Assembly: GCA_021785115.1 (NCBI GenBank) | Contig: JAJYGO010000142.1 | Span: forward strand, 1-14,975 | Origin: Chloroflexota bacterium | GTDB lineage: Bacteria; Chloroflexota; Limnocylindria; Limnocylindrales; CSP1-4 | DNA: 14,975 nucleotides | Direction of reading: 5' to 3' | In this document: piece by piece, positions 5,500 through 11,696 of the stretch | Numbering within the stretch: position 1 is the stretch's first letter | Layout of the letters: each line of letters starts with the position of its first letter | Program-made: the position numbers and the translations under genes | Notes under the pieces: generated by a model | What the model saw: the letters and a program-made list of their open reading frames with translations, nothing else | Told to the model about the DNA's origin: nothing | Database searches by the model: none

Positions 5500-6783
5500 G
5501 TGCCGCGTCCCCCCGCCGAGGGCCTCGCCGACCGGCCCGTGCCGCGTCCTCCCGCGCCGGACCCGGCCGTCCGGCGCATCTACCTGGCCGCCACCGGCAT
5601 GAACCGGGGCAAGACCACCACCTCGCTCGGGCTGCTCGCCGCCCTCATGGGGCGGGGGCTTGCCACCGGGTTCACCAAGCCGGTCGGGCAGCGCTACGCG
5701 ATCGTCGACGACATCCCCGCGGACGAGGACGCGATCCTGGTCCGGGAGGTCTACGGTCTGCCGGACTCGCTCTCGGTGATGAGCCCGGTGCACATTCCCC
5801 GCGGCTTCACCCGTTCCTACATCCGGGGCGAAGTCGTGGAGGACCTGGGGGCGCGCATCCTCCGGGCGTTCGACGTCGTCTCCGGCGGGCGCGACATCGT
5901 GCTGATCGAGGGGACCGGCCATGCCGGTGTCGGGGCTGTCATCGGGCTCTCCAACGCCGAGGTCGCCCGGATGCTGCGCGCGCCGGCCGTGATCGTCAGC
6001 GAGGGCGGCGTGGGCCGGCCCATCGACGAGATCGTCCTGAACCGCGCGCTCTTCGCCCGCCACGGCGTGGAAGTGGTGGGCGCCATCGTGAACAAGGTGG
6101 ACGTGGAGGCGCAGCCGACCCTCCCCGAGGTGCTGGAGGCCGGCCTGGCCCGCCACGGGATCCCTCTCCTCGGCGTGCTGCCCTTCCGGCCGCTGCTGTC
6201 GAACCCGACGCTCTCCATGCTGTGCCAGCAGCTCAACGGCGAGCTGCTCCACCCCGGGCCGGACCTCGATCGGCCCATCGAGCGGATCGACATCGGGGCG
6301 ATGCAGGCGGGCCACCTGCTGGAGCGCCTGGCGCCCGGGAGCCTGCTGATCGTGCCGGGGGACCGGGAGGACCTGGTCCAGGCACTCGTGACCGTGACCC
6401 TCATGGGTCGGCCGGGGCGCGGGCGTGCGGCCACCCGTGCCGATGGTGCGGTCACTCGTGCCGGGGATGCGCCGGGTGGCGCATCCGTGCCTCCAGGGGA
6501 TCCTGCCGGCTCCGCCGTCGGTGCGGCCGGGGCGCCGGACGTCGTGGGCCTGGTGCTGACGGGCGAGCACGCGCCGGCACCGCGGGTGGTGAGCGCCATC
6601 CGGTCGGCCGACCTCTTCGCCTTCCGGGTGGCCGAGGACACCTACCGGGTCGCCTCCGAGGTGCACGACCTCCTCGTGAAGACGCACCCGGAGGACATCG
6701 AGAAGATCGCGCTGATCCAGTCGCTCGTGGCATCGCACCTGGACGTCGAGCGCATCTTCGACCTGGCCGTCCCGCTGGCATAG
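5500..6783 (+). CDS. BioD-like P-loop NTPase with DRTGG domain (orphan Pta N-half)
   Basis: About 427 residues. The N-terminal domain is a BioD/cobyrinate-synthase-like P-loop NTPase: IYLAATGMNRGKTTTSLG (Walker A, residues 33-40), GFTKPVGQRY, VLIEGTGHAGVGAVIGLSNA and AIVNKVD. The C-terminal part (GDREDLVQALV, then VVGLVLTGEHAP and the HPEDIEKIALIQSLV tail) matches the DRTGG domain. These two domains form the N-terminal regulatory half of long phosphotransacetylases, but the PTA_PTB catalytic domain is absent and a stop follows. A Gly/Ala/Arg-rich insert splits the DRTGG region around residues 305-350. The start is uncertain: GTG 5500 (8 bp after the previous stop) or GTG 5539; neither has a good ribosome site, suggesting translational coupling. 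Likely role: nucleotide- or acyl-metabolite-dependent regulation. A direct enzymatic function cannot be inferred. Confidence 0.85.
   Translation: MPRPPAEGLADRPVPRPPAPDPAVRRIYLAATGMNRGKTTTSLGLLAALMGRGLATGFTKPVGQRYAIVDDIPADEDAILVREVYGLPDSLSVMSPVHIPRGFTRSYIRGEVVEDLGARILRAFDVVSGGRDIVLIEGTGHAGVGAVIGLSNAEVARMLRAPAVIVSEGGVGRPIDEIVLNRALFARHGVEVVGAIVNKVDVEAQPTLPEVLEAGLARHGIPLLGVLPFRPLLSNPTLSMLCQQLNGELLHPGPDLDRPIERIDIGAMQAGHLLERLAPGSLLIVPGDREDLVQALVTVTLMGRPGRGRAATRADGAVTRAGDAPGGASVPPGDPAGSAVGAAGAPDVVGLVLTGEHAPAPRVVSAIRSADLFAFRVAEDTYRVASEVHDLLVKTHPEDIEKIALIQSLVASHLDVERIFDLAVPLA
6425..6466 (+). repeat. Imperfect 21-bp tandem duplication inside the DRTGG-region insert
   Basis: Units 6425-6445 and 6446-6466 differ at four positions and encode RAATRAD and GAVTRAG (a 7-residue duplication) in the low-complexity linker of the BioD/DRTGG protein. 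In-frame duplication preserves the reading frame, consistent with slippage in a tolerant linker. Confidence 0.6.
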
Positions 6784-6787
6784 CCTG

Positions 6788-6803
6788 CCGGGTCGCCGCC
6801 CGG
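6788..6803 (+). terminator. Small hairpin after the BioD/DRTGG gene
   Basis: CCGGG (6788-6792) pairs with CCCGG (6799-6803) around TCGCCG, 4 bp after the stop codon. The stem is short and lacks a T tract. The adjacent repeat array may matter more for separating the convergent transcripts. Confidence 0.2.
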
Positions 6804-6820
6804 GCGAGGGGCGTGCCAGC

Positions 6821-6972
6821 GGCCGGCGCGTTCTCCCTCAGCCGGCGCGTTCTCCTCGGCCGGCGGGCGTTCCCCGGCCGGCGCGTTCTCCTCGGCCGGC
6901 GGGCGTTCCCCGGCCGGCGCGTTCTCCTCGGCCGGCGGGCGTTCCCCGGCCGGCGCGTTCTCCTCGGCCGGC
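6821..6972. repeat. GC-rich minisatellite: 36-bp unit of two 18-bp half-units
   Basis: Three exact 36-bp copies (6841-6876, 6877-6912, 6913-6948) and a partial fourth (6949-6972), preceded by a degenerate half copy (6821-6840). Each unit is two related 18-mers, GCCGGCGCGTTCTCCTCG and GCCGGCGGGCGTTCCCCG, so the array is an alternating 18-bp repeat. Each 18-mer starts with the palindrome GCCGGC, so single strands can form many alternative stems. It fills the gap between the stops of the convergent BioD/DRTGG and panC genes. Exact copies imply recent expansion. Possible roles are bidirectional termination, a protein-binding array, or simple slippage; nothing in the sequence decides. Confidence 0.9.
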
Positions 6973-6976
6973 CGCC

Positions 6977-7843
6977 TCAGGCGAGCGGCCAGCAGTCGAT
7001 GAGCCGGGCCGACGGGAAGCGGACCGCCAGGCTGAGAAGCGCCGGGCCGGACACCACGTCGAGTTCCTCCAGCGTGAGGCCGTCCGCCACGCTGACATAG
7101 TCCGGACGCGCCAGCGGCTCGGCGGCGAGCACCGCCTGCATGCGTGCCCGGAGCCGGGCCGCGTCCCGCTCGCCGCGGGCATGGTCCCCGGCGGCGGCCT
7201 GGAGCGCCCGGTGCAGCACCGGCGCCGCGCGGCGTTCGTCCTCGCCCAGGTACGCGTTCCGTGACGAGAGGGCGAGCCCGTCCGCATCGCGCACGGTGGG
7301 CACGACCACCAGGTCGACCGGCAGGCCCAGGTCACGCACGACGCGGTCGACCACCACCGCCTGCTGCCCGTCCTTCTGGCCGAAGTACGCGCGGTCGGGC
7401 CGGACCAGCCCGAACAGGATCGTGACCACCGTGGCCACCCCGCGGAAGTGCCCGGGGCGGGCCGCGCCCTCCAGCACCGTGCCGAGCGGGCCGGGGTCCA
7501 CCGACGTCGAGAACCCCGCCGGGTAGATCGTTGCCGCGTCGGGCGCGAAGACGACGTCCACCCCGCTCGCCTCGCAGACGCGGAGGTCGGCATCGAGGGC
7601 CCGCGGATAGCGTTCGTAGTCCTCGCCGGGGCCGAACTGGGTGGGGTTGACGAAGATGCTGACCACGACCGACGCACACTCGCGGCGGGCGCGCTCGATC
7701 AGGGCCCGGTGTCCGGCGTGCAGGGCACCCATCGTGGGAACGAGCCCGACCGGGCCGGGCAGCGCGGCGCGGACGGCGGCCAGCGCCGGGCGGTCGCGGA
7801 CCAGTCGGGGGGCGCGGTCGACCTCCGGCGCTCCGGGGGCCAC
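6977..7843 (-). CDS. panC: Pantoate--beta-alanine ligase (pantothenate synthetase)
   Basis: Joins pantoate and beta-alanine with ATP through a pantoyl-adenylate to give pantothenate, in the cytoplasm. It has 288 residues (family about 280). The nucleotidyltransferase HIGH-like motif is PTMGALHAGH (36-45). Substrate-loop FVNPTQFGPGEDYERYPR, GQKDGQQ (155-161) and the KMSKS-equivalent LSSRNAYL (192-199) are all present. The GTG start lies 4 bp after the panB stop, and upstream AGGA is only 2 nt from it, so translation is probably coupled to panB. It is the last gene of the coaX-coaBC-panB-panC operon. It converges on the BioD/DRTGG gene across a minisatellite. Confidence 0.97.
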   Translation of the reverse strand: MAPGAPEVDRAPRLVRDRPALAAVRAALPGPVGLVPTMGALHAGHRALIERARRECASVVVSIFVNPTQFGPGEDYERYPRALDADLRVCEASGVDVVFAPDAATIYPAGFSTSVDPGPLGTVLEGAARPGHFRGVATVVTILFGLVRPDRAYFGQKDGQQAVVVDRVVRDLGLPVDLVVVPTVRDADGLALSSRNAYLGEDERRAAPVLHRALQAAAGDHARGERDAARLRARMQAVLAAEPLARPDYVSVADGLTLEELDVVSGPALLSLAVRFPSARLIDCWPLA

Positions 7844-7847
7844 CGTC

Positions 7848-8756
7848 CTACAGGTCCCGGTCCAGCGGGATCGGGAAGGGCACCGCGTCCGCGCGATCCA
7901 TCTCGCCGCGCCCGAGCGCCTCGTCCAGCACAGCCTGGTCCATGGCGCTCGACTCCGCGGAGCCAGGGAAGGTCCCCGCGTTCACGTCGGACGCGTAGGC
8001 ACGCGCCGCGTCGAGGATGGTCTCCCGCAGGTGCGCGTACGGCCGCGCGTGGCGCGGGATGAACGAGCCCAGGCCCAGCAGGTCCGTCACCACCTGCACC
8101 TGGCCGCTGCAGCCGGGCCCCGCGCCGATCCCGATGGTCGGGATGTGCAGGCGCTCGGTGATCGCCGCCGCCAGCTGGGCGGGCACCAGCTCCAGGACGA
8201 CGGCGAAGGCGCCGGCGTCCTGCACGGCGATGGCATCCGACAGGAGCCGCTGGGCGGCATCCCGGGTCCGGCCCTGCACGCGCACCTTGCCGCCCATCCC
8301 GTGCCTGGCCTGCGGCGTCCATCCGATGTGCCCCATGACCGGGATCCCGGCGCGGACGATCGCCTCGAGGCTGCGTGCCGAGCGGACCCCGCCCTCGGCC
8401 TTGACCGCCTGCGCGCCGCCCTCGCGCAGGAACCGACCGGCGTTCTCGCGCGCCTGCTCGGGCGTCTCGTAGGAGAGGAACGGCATGTCCGCCACCACCA
8501 TGGCGCGCTCCGAGCCCCGCACCACCGCCTTGGTGTGGTGGAGCATCTCCTCCATGGAGACGCGCACGGTGGACTCGTAGCCGAGCATCACCTCCGCCAG
8601 CGAGTCGCCCACCAGCAGGATGGGGATGCCGGCCTCGTCGAGGATGCGGGCCGTCGGGTAGTCGTACGCGGTGAGCATCGGGATCCGCTGGCCGTCGGCG
8701 TACAGCTTCGCGATGTCCTGGATGGTCAGCCGACTGCTGTTGGTCGTAGCGCTCAT
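7848..8756 (-). CDS. panB: 3-methyl-2-oxobutanoate hydroxymethyltransferase (ketopantoate hydroxymethyltransferase)
   Basis: Transfers a hydroxymethyl group from 5,10-methylene-tetrahydrofolate to 2-ketoisovalerate, the first step of pantothenate synthesis. The TIM-barrel protein has 302 residues. Metal ligands are Asp51 (LLVGDSL), Asp90 (VVADMPF) and Glu121 in VKAEGG, with Lys119. MGHIGWTPQ, VQGRT and LELVP (catalytic Glu) follow, then the GIGAGPGCSGQVQV loop. GHIGWTPQ replaces the usual GHIGLTPQ. A C-terminal tail of about 25 residues beyond the barrel is unusual in length. ATG overlaps the coaBC stop by 4 bp (ATGA). A good ribosome site, GGAGGT (complement of 8763-8768), lies 6 nt upstream. 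Confidence 0.97.
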   Translation of the reverse strand: MSATTNSSRLTIQDIAKLYADGQRIPMLTAYDYPTARILDEAGIPILLVGDSLAEVMLGYESTVRVSMEEMLHHTKAVVRGSERAMVVADMPFLSYETPEQARENAGRFLREGGAQAVKAEGGVRSARSLEAIVRAGIPVMGHIGWTPQARHGMGGKVRVQGRTRDAAQRLLSDAIAVQDAGAFAVVLELVPAQLAAAITERLHIPTIGIGAGPGCSGQVQVVTDLLGLGSFIPRHARPYAHLRETILDAARAYASDVNAGTFPGSAESSAMDQAVLDEALGRGEMDRADAVPFPIPLDRDL

Positions 8757-10144
8757 TCCGGCACCTCCCCGGGGGACCTGGCGGCTGCCGTGCCCGTTCG
8801 ATCGACCGATTCTCCCGCACCCTGCGCTTCCCGTCCGGCGGGGCTCTCGCGTGCGGAGAGGATCGCCGCGACCCGGTCGAGAAGCCGGTCGGCGACCTCC
8901 CGCTTCGACATGAGCGGCCAGGGTTCCGGCGCGTTCCCCGGGACGACCAGGGTGACGCGGTTGGTGTCGACGCCGAAACCTGCGCCCGGCTCCAGGACGT
9001 CGTTGGCCACCAGCAGGTCCACACCCTTGCGACGCGCCTTCTCGGCAGCCCGGTCGAGCGAGCCGGTCTCGGCCGCGAACCCGACCAGCACCGGGCGCGG
9101 GGCGAGCCGTCCGGCCGTCTGCGCCGCCTCGGCCAGGATGTCCTCCGTCGGCTCGAGCTCGAGGGTGGGTGCCTGGTCCCGGGTCAGCTTGGCGGCCGCC
9201 CGCCGCCGCGGCCGGAAATCGGCCACGGCGGCCGCCATGGCGAGCACGTCGGTCTCCGGGAGGACGTCCAGCACAGCCGTCCGCATCTCGGCGGTGGTCG
9301 CCGCGTGGATGATGGTCGCGGCTCCGGGGAGCGGCACCGCGGTCTGCCCGACGATGAGGGTGACGCGGGCGCCGCGTGCCAGCGCCGCCTCGGCGATGGC
9401 GACCCCCATCCTGCCGGAGGACCGGTTGCCGATGAAGCGGACCGGGTCGATCGGCTCGGCCGTGCCACCGGCCGTCACGACGACGTGGCGCCCGGCGAGG
9501 TCCACGGCGCCTGCGCGCGCCCGGGGCATGCCGCCGGGCGGCGAGGCCGCGCCCGCCAGCCCGGGCTCGCCACCTGCGCGCGCCGCCAGCGCGGCCACGA
9601 CCGCGTCGACGATCCGCTCCGGCTCCGCCAGCCGGCCCTGCCCGACCAGCCCGGAGGCGAGCGCCCCGGTCGCCGGCTCGACCACGGTGTAGCCGAAGGC
9701 GTGCAGCCGTTCGACGTTGGCCCGGGTGGCCGGGTGCGCGTACATCCCCGCGTCCATCGCCGGCGCGACCACCACCGGCGCGGCGGTGGCCAGGCAGGTC
9801 GCGGTGATCACGTCGCCGGAGAGGCCGGTCGCCATCGCCGCCAGCCAGTGCGCCGTGGCGGGGGCGACCACGATCGCGTCGGCGGAGCGCGCGGCCACCA
9901 CGTGCCCGATCCGCTCGTCGGGGAGGAGCTCGAGCGGGTCCTGCAGCACGGGCTGGCCGCTGAGGGTCTCGAACGTGAGCGGGCCCACGAACGCGGCGGC
10001 CGAGTGCGTCATCAGGACCTGGACCCGCGCGCCCTCGGCGGAGAGGCGGCGCAGCAGCTCGACGGCCTTGTACGCGGCGATCGAACCGGTGACGCCCAGC
10101 ACGATCGACCGCCCCGCCAGGCGTCCCGCGGCAGCTTCGCTCAT
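8753..10144 (-). CDS. coaBC: Bifunctional phosphopantothenoylcysteine decarboxylase / phosphopantothenate--cysteine ligase
   Basis: Makes 4'-phosphopantetheine from phosphopantothenate and cysteine. The flavin-binding CoaC domain (about 10-190) has GVTGSIAAYKAVELLR, catalytic His81 and VAPATAHWLA. The CoaB domain (about 215-430) has VVVTAGGTAEPIDPVRFIGNRSSGRMG, AAAVADFRP with Lys319, and VANDV. Two CoaC positions differ from E. coli. The conserved PxMN Asn is Asp131 (APAMDAGMY), and the LACG Cys is Ser164 (LASGLVGQGR). The family is 400-430 residues; this one has 463, from an Ala/Gly-rich interdomain linker and a C-terminal tail. The ATG at 10144 is chosen for family length, overlap with the coaX stop (ATGA), and GGGAGG (complement of 10154-10159) 9 nt upstream. 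An open frame continuing upstream to 11071 is a shadow of coaX. Confidence 0.95.
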   Translation of the reverse strand: MSEAAAGRLAGRSIVLGVTGSIAAYKAVELLRRLSAEGARVQVLMTHSAAAFVGPLTFETLSGQPVLQDPLELLPDERIGHVVAARSADAIVVAPATAHWLAAMATGLSGDVITATCLATAAPVVVAPAMDAGMYAHPATRANVERLHAFGYTVVEPATGALASGLVGQGRLAEPERIVDAVVAALAARAGGEPGLAGAASPPGGMPRARAGAVDLAGRHVVVTAGGTAEPIDPVRFIGNRSSGRMGVAIAEAALARGARVTLIVGQTAVPLPGAATIIHAATTAEMRTAVLDVLPETDVLAMAAAVADFRPRRRAAAKLTRDQAPTLELEPTEDILAEAAQTAGRLAPRPVLVGFAAETGSLDRAAEKARRKGVDLLVANDVLEPGAGFGVDTNRVTLVVPGNAPEPWPLMSKREVADRLLDRVAAILSARESPAGREAQGAGESVDRTGTAAARSPGEVPE

Positions 10145-11019
10145 CGGCCCGTGCCTCCCGCGGCGGCCCTCGCGCCCCGGGCGGTGACCGTGGTGTGCCG
10201 TGCGGTGGCCGTCGGGCTCGGCGTCGCGCTGCTCCACGCCGATGGTGCCGCCTCCGCCGCCAGGATCGCGAGGCCGCTCAGGGTCAGGTCGGGGTCGATC
10301 GCGTCCACCCCGGGAAGCTCGTCGATCCAGGGGAGCTGGCTGACGCCGCCGGTCAGGACGACCGCCACCCGCGAACCGGGTGCGTCCGCGAGCAGCTCGG
10401 CCCGGATCCGGTCCAGGAGCTCCCGGGCCAGCCCGATCGTCCCGTACACCGCGCCGCTCCGTATGGCGCTCACGGTGTCCCGGCCGATCGCATGCTCCGG
10501 CCGCAGCGGCTCCACCCTCGGCAGCCGTGCCGTCCGGGCCGACAGCGCCTCCAGGCCCAGCTCGATCCCGGGCGCGATGGCGCCACCGATGAACGCGCCG
10601 TCGCGGGCCACCACGTCCACGGTGGTGGCCGTGCCGAAGTCGAGGACCATGGCGGGCGTCCCGTAGCGACGTCCGGCGGCAAGGGCGTTCACCAGCCGGT
10701 CGGCACCCACCTCTGACGGCTGATCCACGCGGACCGGGATCGGGACGTTGTCGGCCGTGGCCTCGAGCAGCGGAAGGCCGCGACGGGCCACCGCGGACGC
10801 GATGGCGCGGCCGACCTGCGGGACCACGCTCGCCAGCACCACGCGATCCACGTCCTCGAGGCGCAGCCCGTCGAGATCCAGCAGCTCGCGCAGCAGCAGC
10901 TCCGCCTCGTCCACGGTGGCGCGCGGTGGGGTCACGGCGCGCCGCGTGCCTGCCACGCGGCCGTCCTCCACGAGCCCCAGCGTGATGTTCGAGTTGCCGA
11001 CGTCGATCGCGAGCAGCAT
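10141..11019 (-). CDS. coaX: Type III pantothenate kinase
   Basis: Phosphorylates pantothenate with ATP, the first step from vitamin B5 to CoA. Type III enzymes are ASKHA-fold and, unlike type I, are not feedback-inhibited by CoA. Seen are LLAIDVGNSNITLG (phosphate-1 loop, Asp6), SVVPQVGRA, GADRLVNA with catalytic Asp107, LDFGTATTVD (127-135) and GGAIAPGIELGLEALSARTA. Length is 292 against about 255-260 usual; the extra is an Ala/Thr/Ser/Arg-rich tail from about residue 258, probably disordered. It is the first gene of the CoA operon. The ATG lies 7 nt from a TATCAT box with no Shine-Dalgarno sequence, suggesting a leaderless operon mRNA of about 4 kb. Confidence 0.97.
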   Translation of the reverse strand: MLLAIDVGNSNITLGLVEDGRVAGTRRAVTPPRATVDEAELLLRELLDLDGLRLEDVDRVVLASVVPQVGRAIASAVARRGLPLLEATADNVPIPVRVDQPSEVGADRLVNALAAGRRYGTPAMVLDFGTATTVDVVARDGAFIGGAIAPGIELGLEALSARTARLPRVEPLRPEHAIGRDTVSAIRSGAVYGTIGLARELLDRIRAELLADAPGSRVAVVLTGGVSQLPWIDELPGVDAIDPDLTLSGLAILAAEAAPSAWSSATPSPTATARHTTVTARGARAAAGGTGR

Positions 11020-11026
11020 CCCGGCG

Positions 11027-11032
11027 ATGATA
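11027..11032 (-). promoter_or_regulatory. Predicted -10 box (TATCAT) for the leaderless coaX operon
   Basis: On the minus strand TATCAT is followed by 7 nt and then the coaX ATG (11019), so the predicted transcription start is at or one base before the A. There is no Shine-Dalgarno sequence. It lies back-to-back with the TACCAT box at 11066-11071, only 33 bp between boxes. Confidence 0.6.
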
Positions 11033-11065
11033 CGCCCGGGGTTCCCGCGCCCCGCCGGGCCTTGC

Positions 11066-11071
11066 TACCAT
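11066..11071 (+). promoter_or_regulatory. Predicted extended -10 box (TGC-TACCAT)
   Basis: TACCAT with TG one base upstream, the same core as before the 4880 and 11697 genes. The predicted start is near 11078, giving a leader of about 35 nt with a strong ribosome site (11103-11109). Its upstream promoter region overlaps that of coaX on the other strand. Confidence 0.55.
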
Positions 11072-11102
11072 CCGGGGGTCCCCGGCGCACGGGGCCCACG
11101 CT

Positions 11103-11109
11103 GGAGGAG
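11103..11109 (+). promoter_or_regulatory. Ribosome-binding site GGAGGAG deciding a GTG start
   Basis: GGAGGAG ends 3 nt before GTG 11113 (5 nt if the core GGAGG is counted). The ATG at 11111, offset by 2 nt, opens a different frame that stops after 15 codons, so GTG 11113 is the start. Confidence 0.6.
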
Positions 11110-11112
11110 CAT

Positions 11113-11592
11113 GTGGCCGCCCTTCCGCCCGCCAAGTTCTTCGTCAACCACGGGGTGATCGCCAGCCCCACCGACCTCTACCACCTCCTCCGTCCCCTCC
11201 TCAAGCAGACCGTGGCCTACGCGTACCTCCGCGGCCGCGAGGTGATCGCGCACGGCGTCGGCCCGGTCGAGCGCATCGTCATCGACCGCCCCGACGTCTC
11301 CACCTACTTCACGCCCCTGTCGGTCTGCGTGAACGTCGACTCCTTCGAATACCTGGAGTTCGACACGCGGCCGGACGGCGTGGTCACGTTCGCGCTGGTC
11401 CAGGGCGACGAGCGCGTGGTCATCACGTACCAGGCGGATGGGAGCGAGCCCGAGGACGGGTTGGCCGGGCAGGCCACCCTGGACCTGGTGCGCGACGACT
11501 ACGTGCAGATGGAGCTTGGCGGGCTCGGGGCGCCGGGAGGGCTGGGAACGCAGGGCGCGCCGGGGGACGCGGGGCCGGACGTCGGGGGCTGA
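11113..11592 (+). CDS. Unrecognised 159-aa conserved-looking protein, divergent from coaX
   Basis: I do not recognise the family. It is soluble, with no signal peptide or membrane segment. The body (residues 1 to about 140) reads as a compact alpha/beta domain: KFFVNHGVIASPTDLYHLLR, then a helix (PLLKQTVAYAYLRG), then several probable strands (EVIAHG, ERIVIDRP, SVCVNVDSFEYLEFDT, VVTFALVQGDERVVITYQAD). An acidic stretch and a Gly/Ala/Pro-rich tail finish the protein. The GTG start follows GGAGGAG. It is transcribed alone between the divergent coaX operon and the M16 peptidase gene, each with its own -10-like box. Third positions are consistently G/C, supporting coding. Nothing visible gives a function; the shared intergenic region with coaX is the only hint. 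Confidence 0.85.
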   Translation: MAALPPAKFFVNHGVIASPTDLYHLLRPLLKQTVAYAYLRGREVIAHGVGPVERIVIDRPDVSTYFTPLSVCVNVDSFEYLEFDTRPDGVVTFALVQGDERVVITYQADGSEPEDGLAGQATLDLVRDDYVQMELGGLGAPGGLGTQGAPGDAGPDVGG

Positions 11593-11683
11593 GCCGGACG
11601 CCGGCGACCGGGCCGTCCGCGCCCGGGGAGCCGGCCGATCAGGCCCGCCACCGGGGAGCGACCCGTCGGCCCCGTCGGCCGTG

Positions 11684-11689
11684 TACCAT
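11684..11689 (+). promoter_or_regulatory. Predicted -10 box (TACCAT) for a leaderless M16 peptidase operon
   Basis: TACCAT ends 7 nt before the ATG at 11697, placing the transcription start at or next to the A. No Shine-Dalgarno sequence is present. The surrounding GTACCATCC resembles those at 4865 and 11066. Confidence 0.55.
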
Positions 11690-11696
11690 CCCCGCG

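Noticed and set aside
6841..6972. CRISPR array with 36-bp repeats
   Set aside because: The 36-bp units are directly contiguous with no spacers, and no cas gene is nearby.
6838..7677. Repeat protein with a 12-residue unit, read through the minisatellite
   Set aside because: It is out of frame with panC and antisense/out of frame elsewhere; both strands read as Gly/Arg-rich repeats because the unit is a multiple of three.
7641..9692. Plus-strand open frame of 683 codons over panC, panB and coaBC
   Set aside because: Runs antisense across three motif-verified genes, and its product is Arg/Ala/Pro-rich without domains.
8753..11071. 772-codon frame that would fuse coaBC with an upstream extension
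   Set aside because: The extension is an alternative frame of coaX. ATG 10144 with its ribosome site, ATGA overlap and normal domain start explains the gene.
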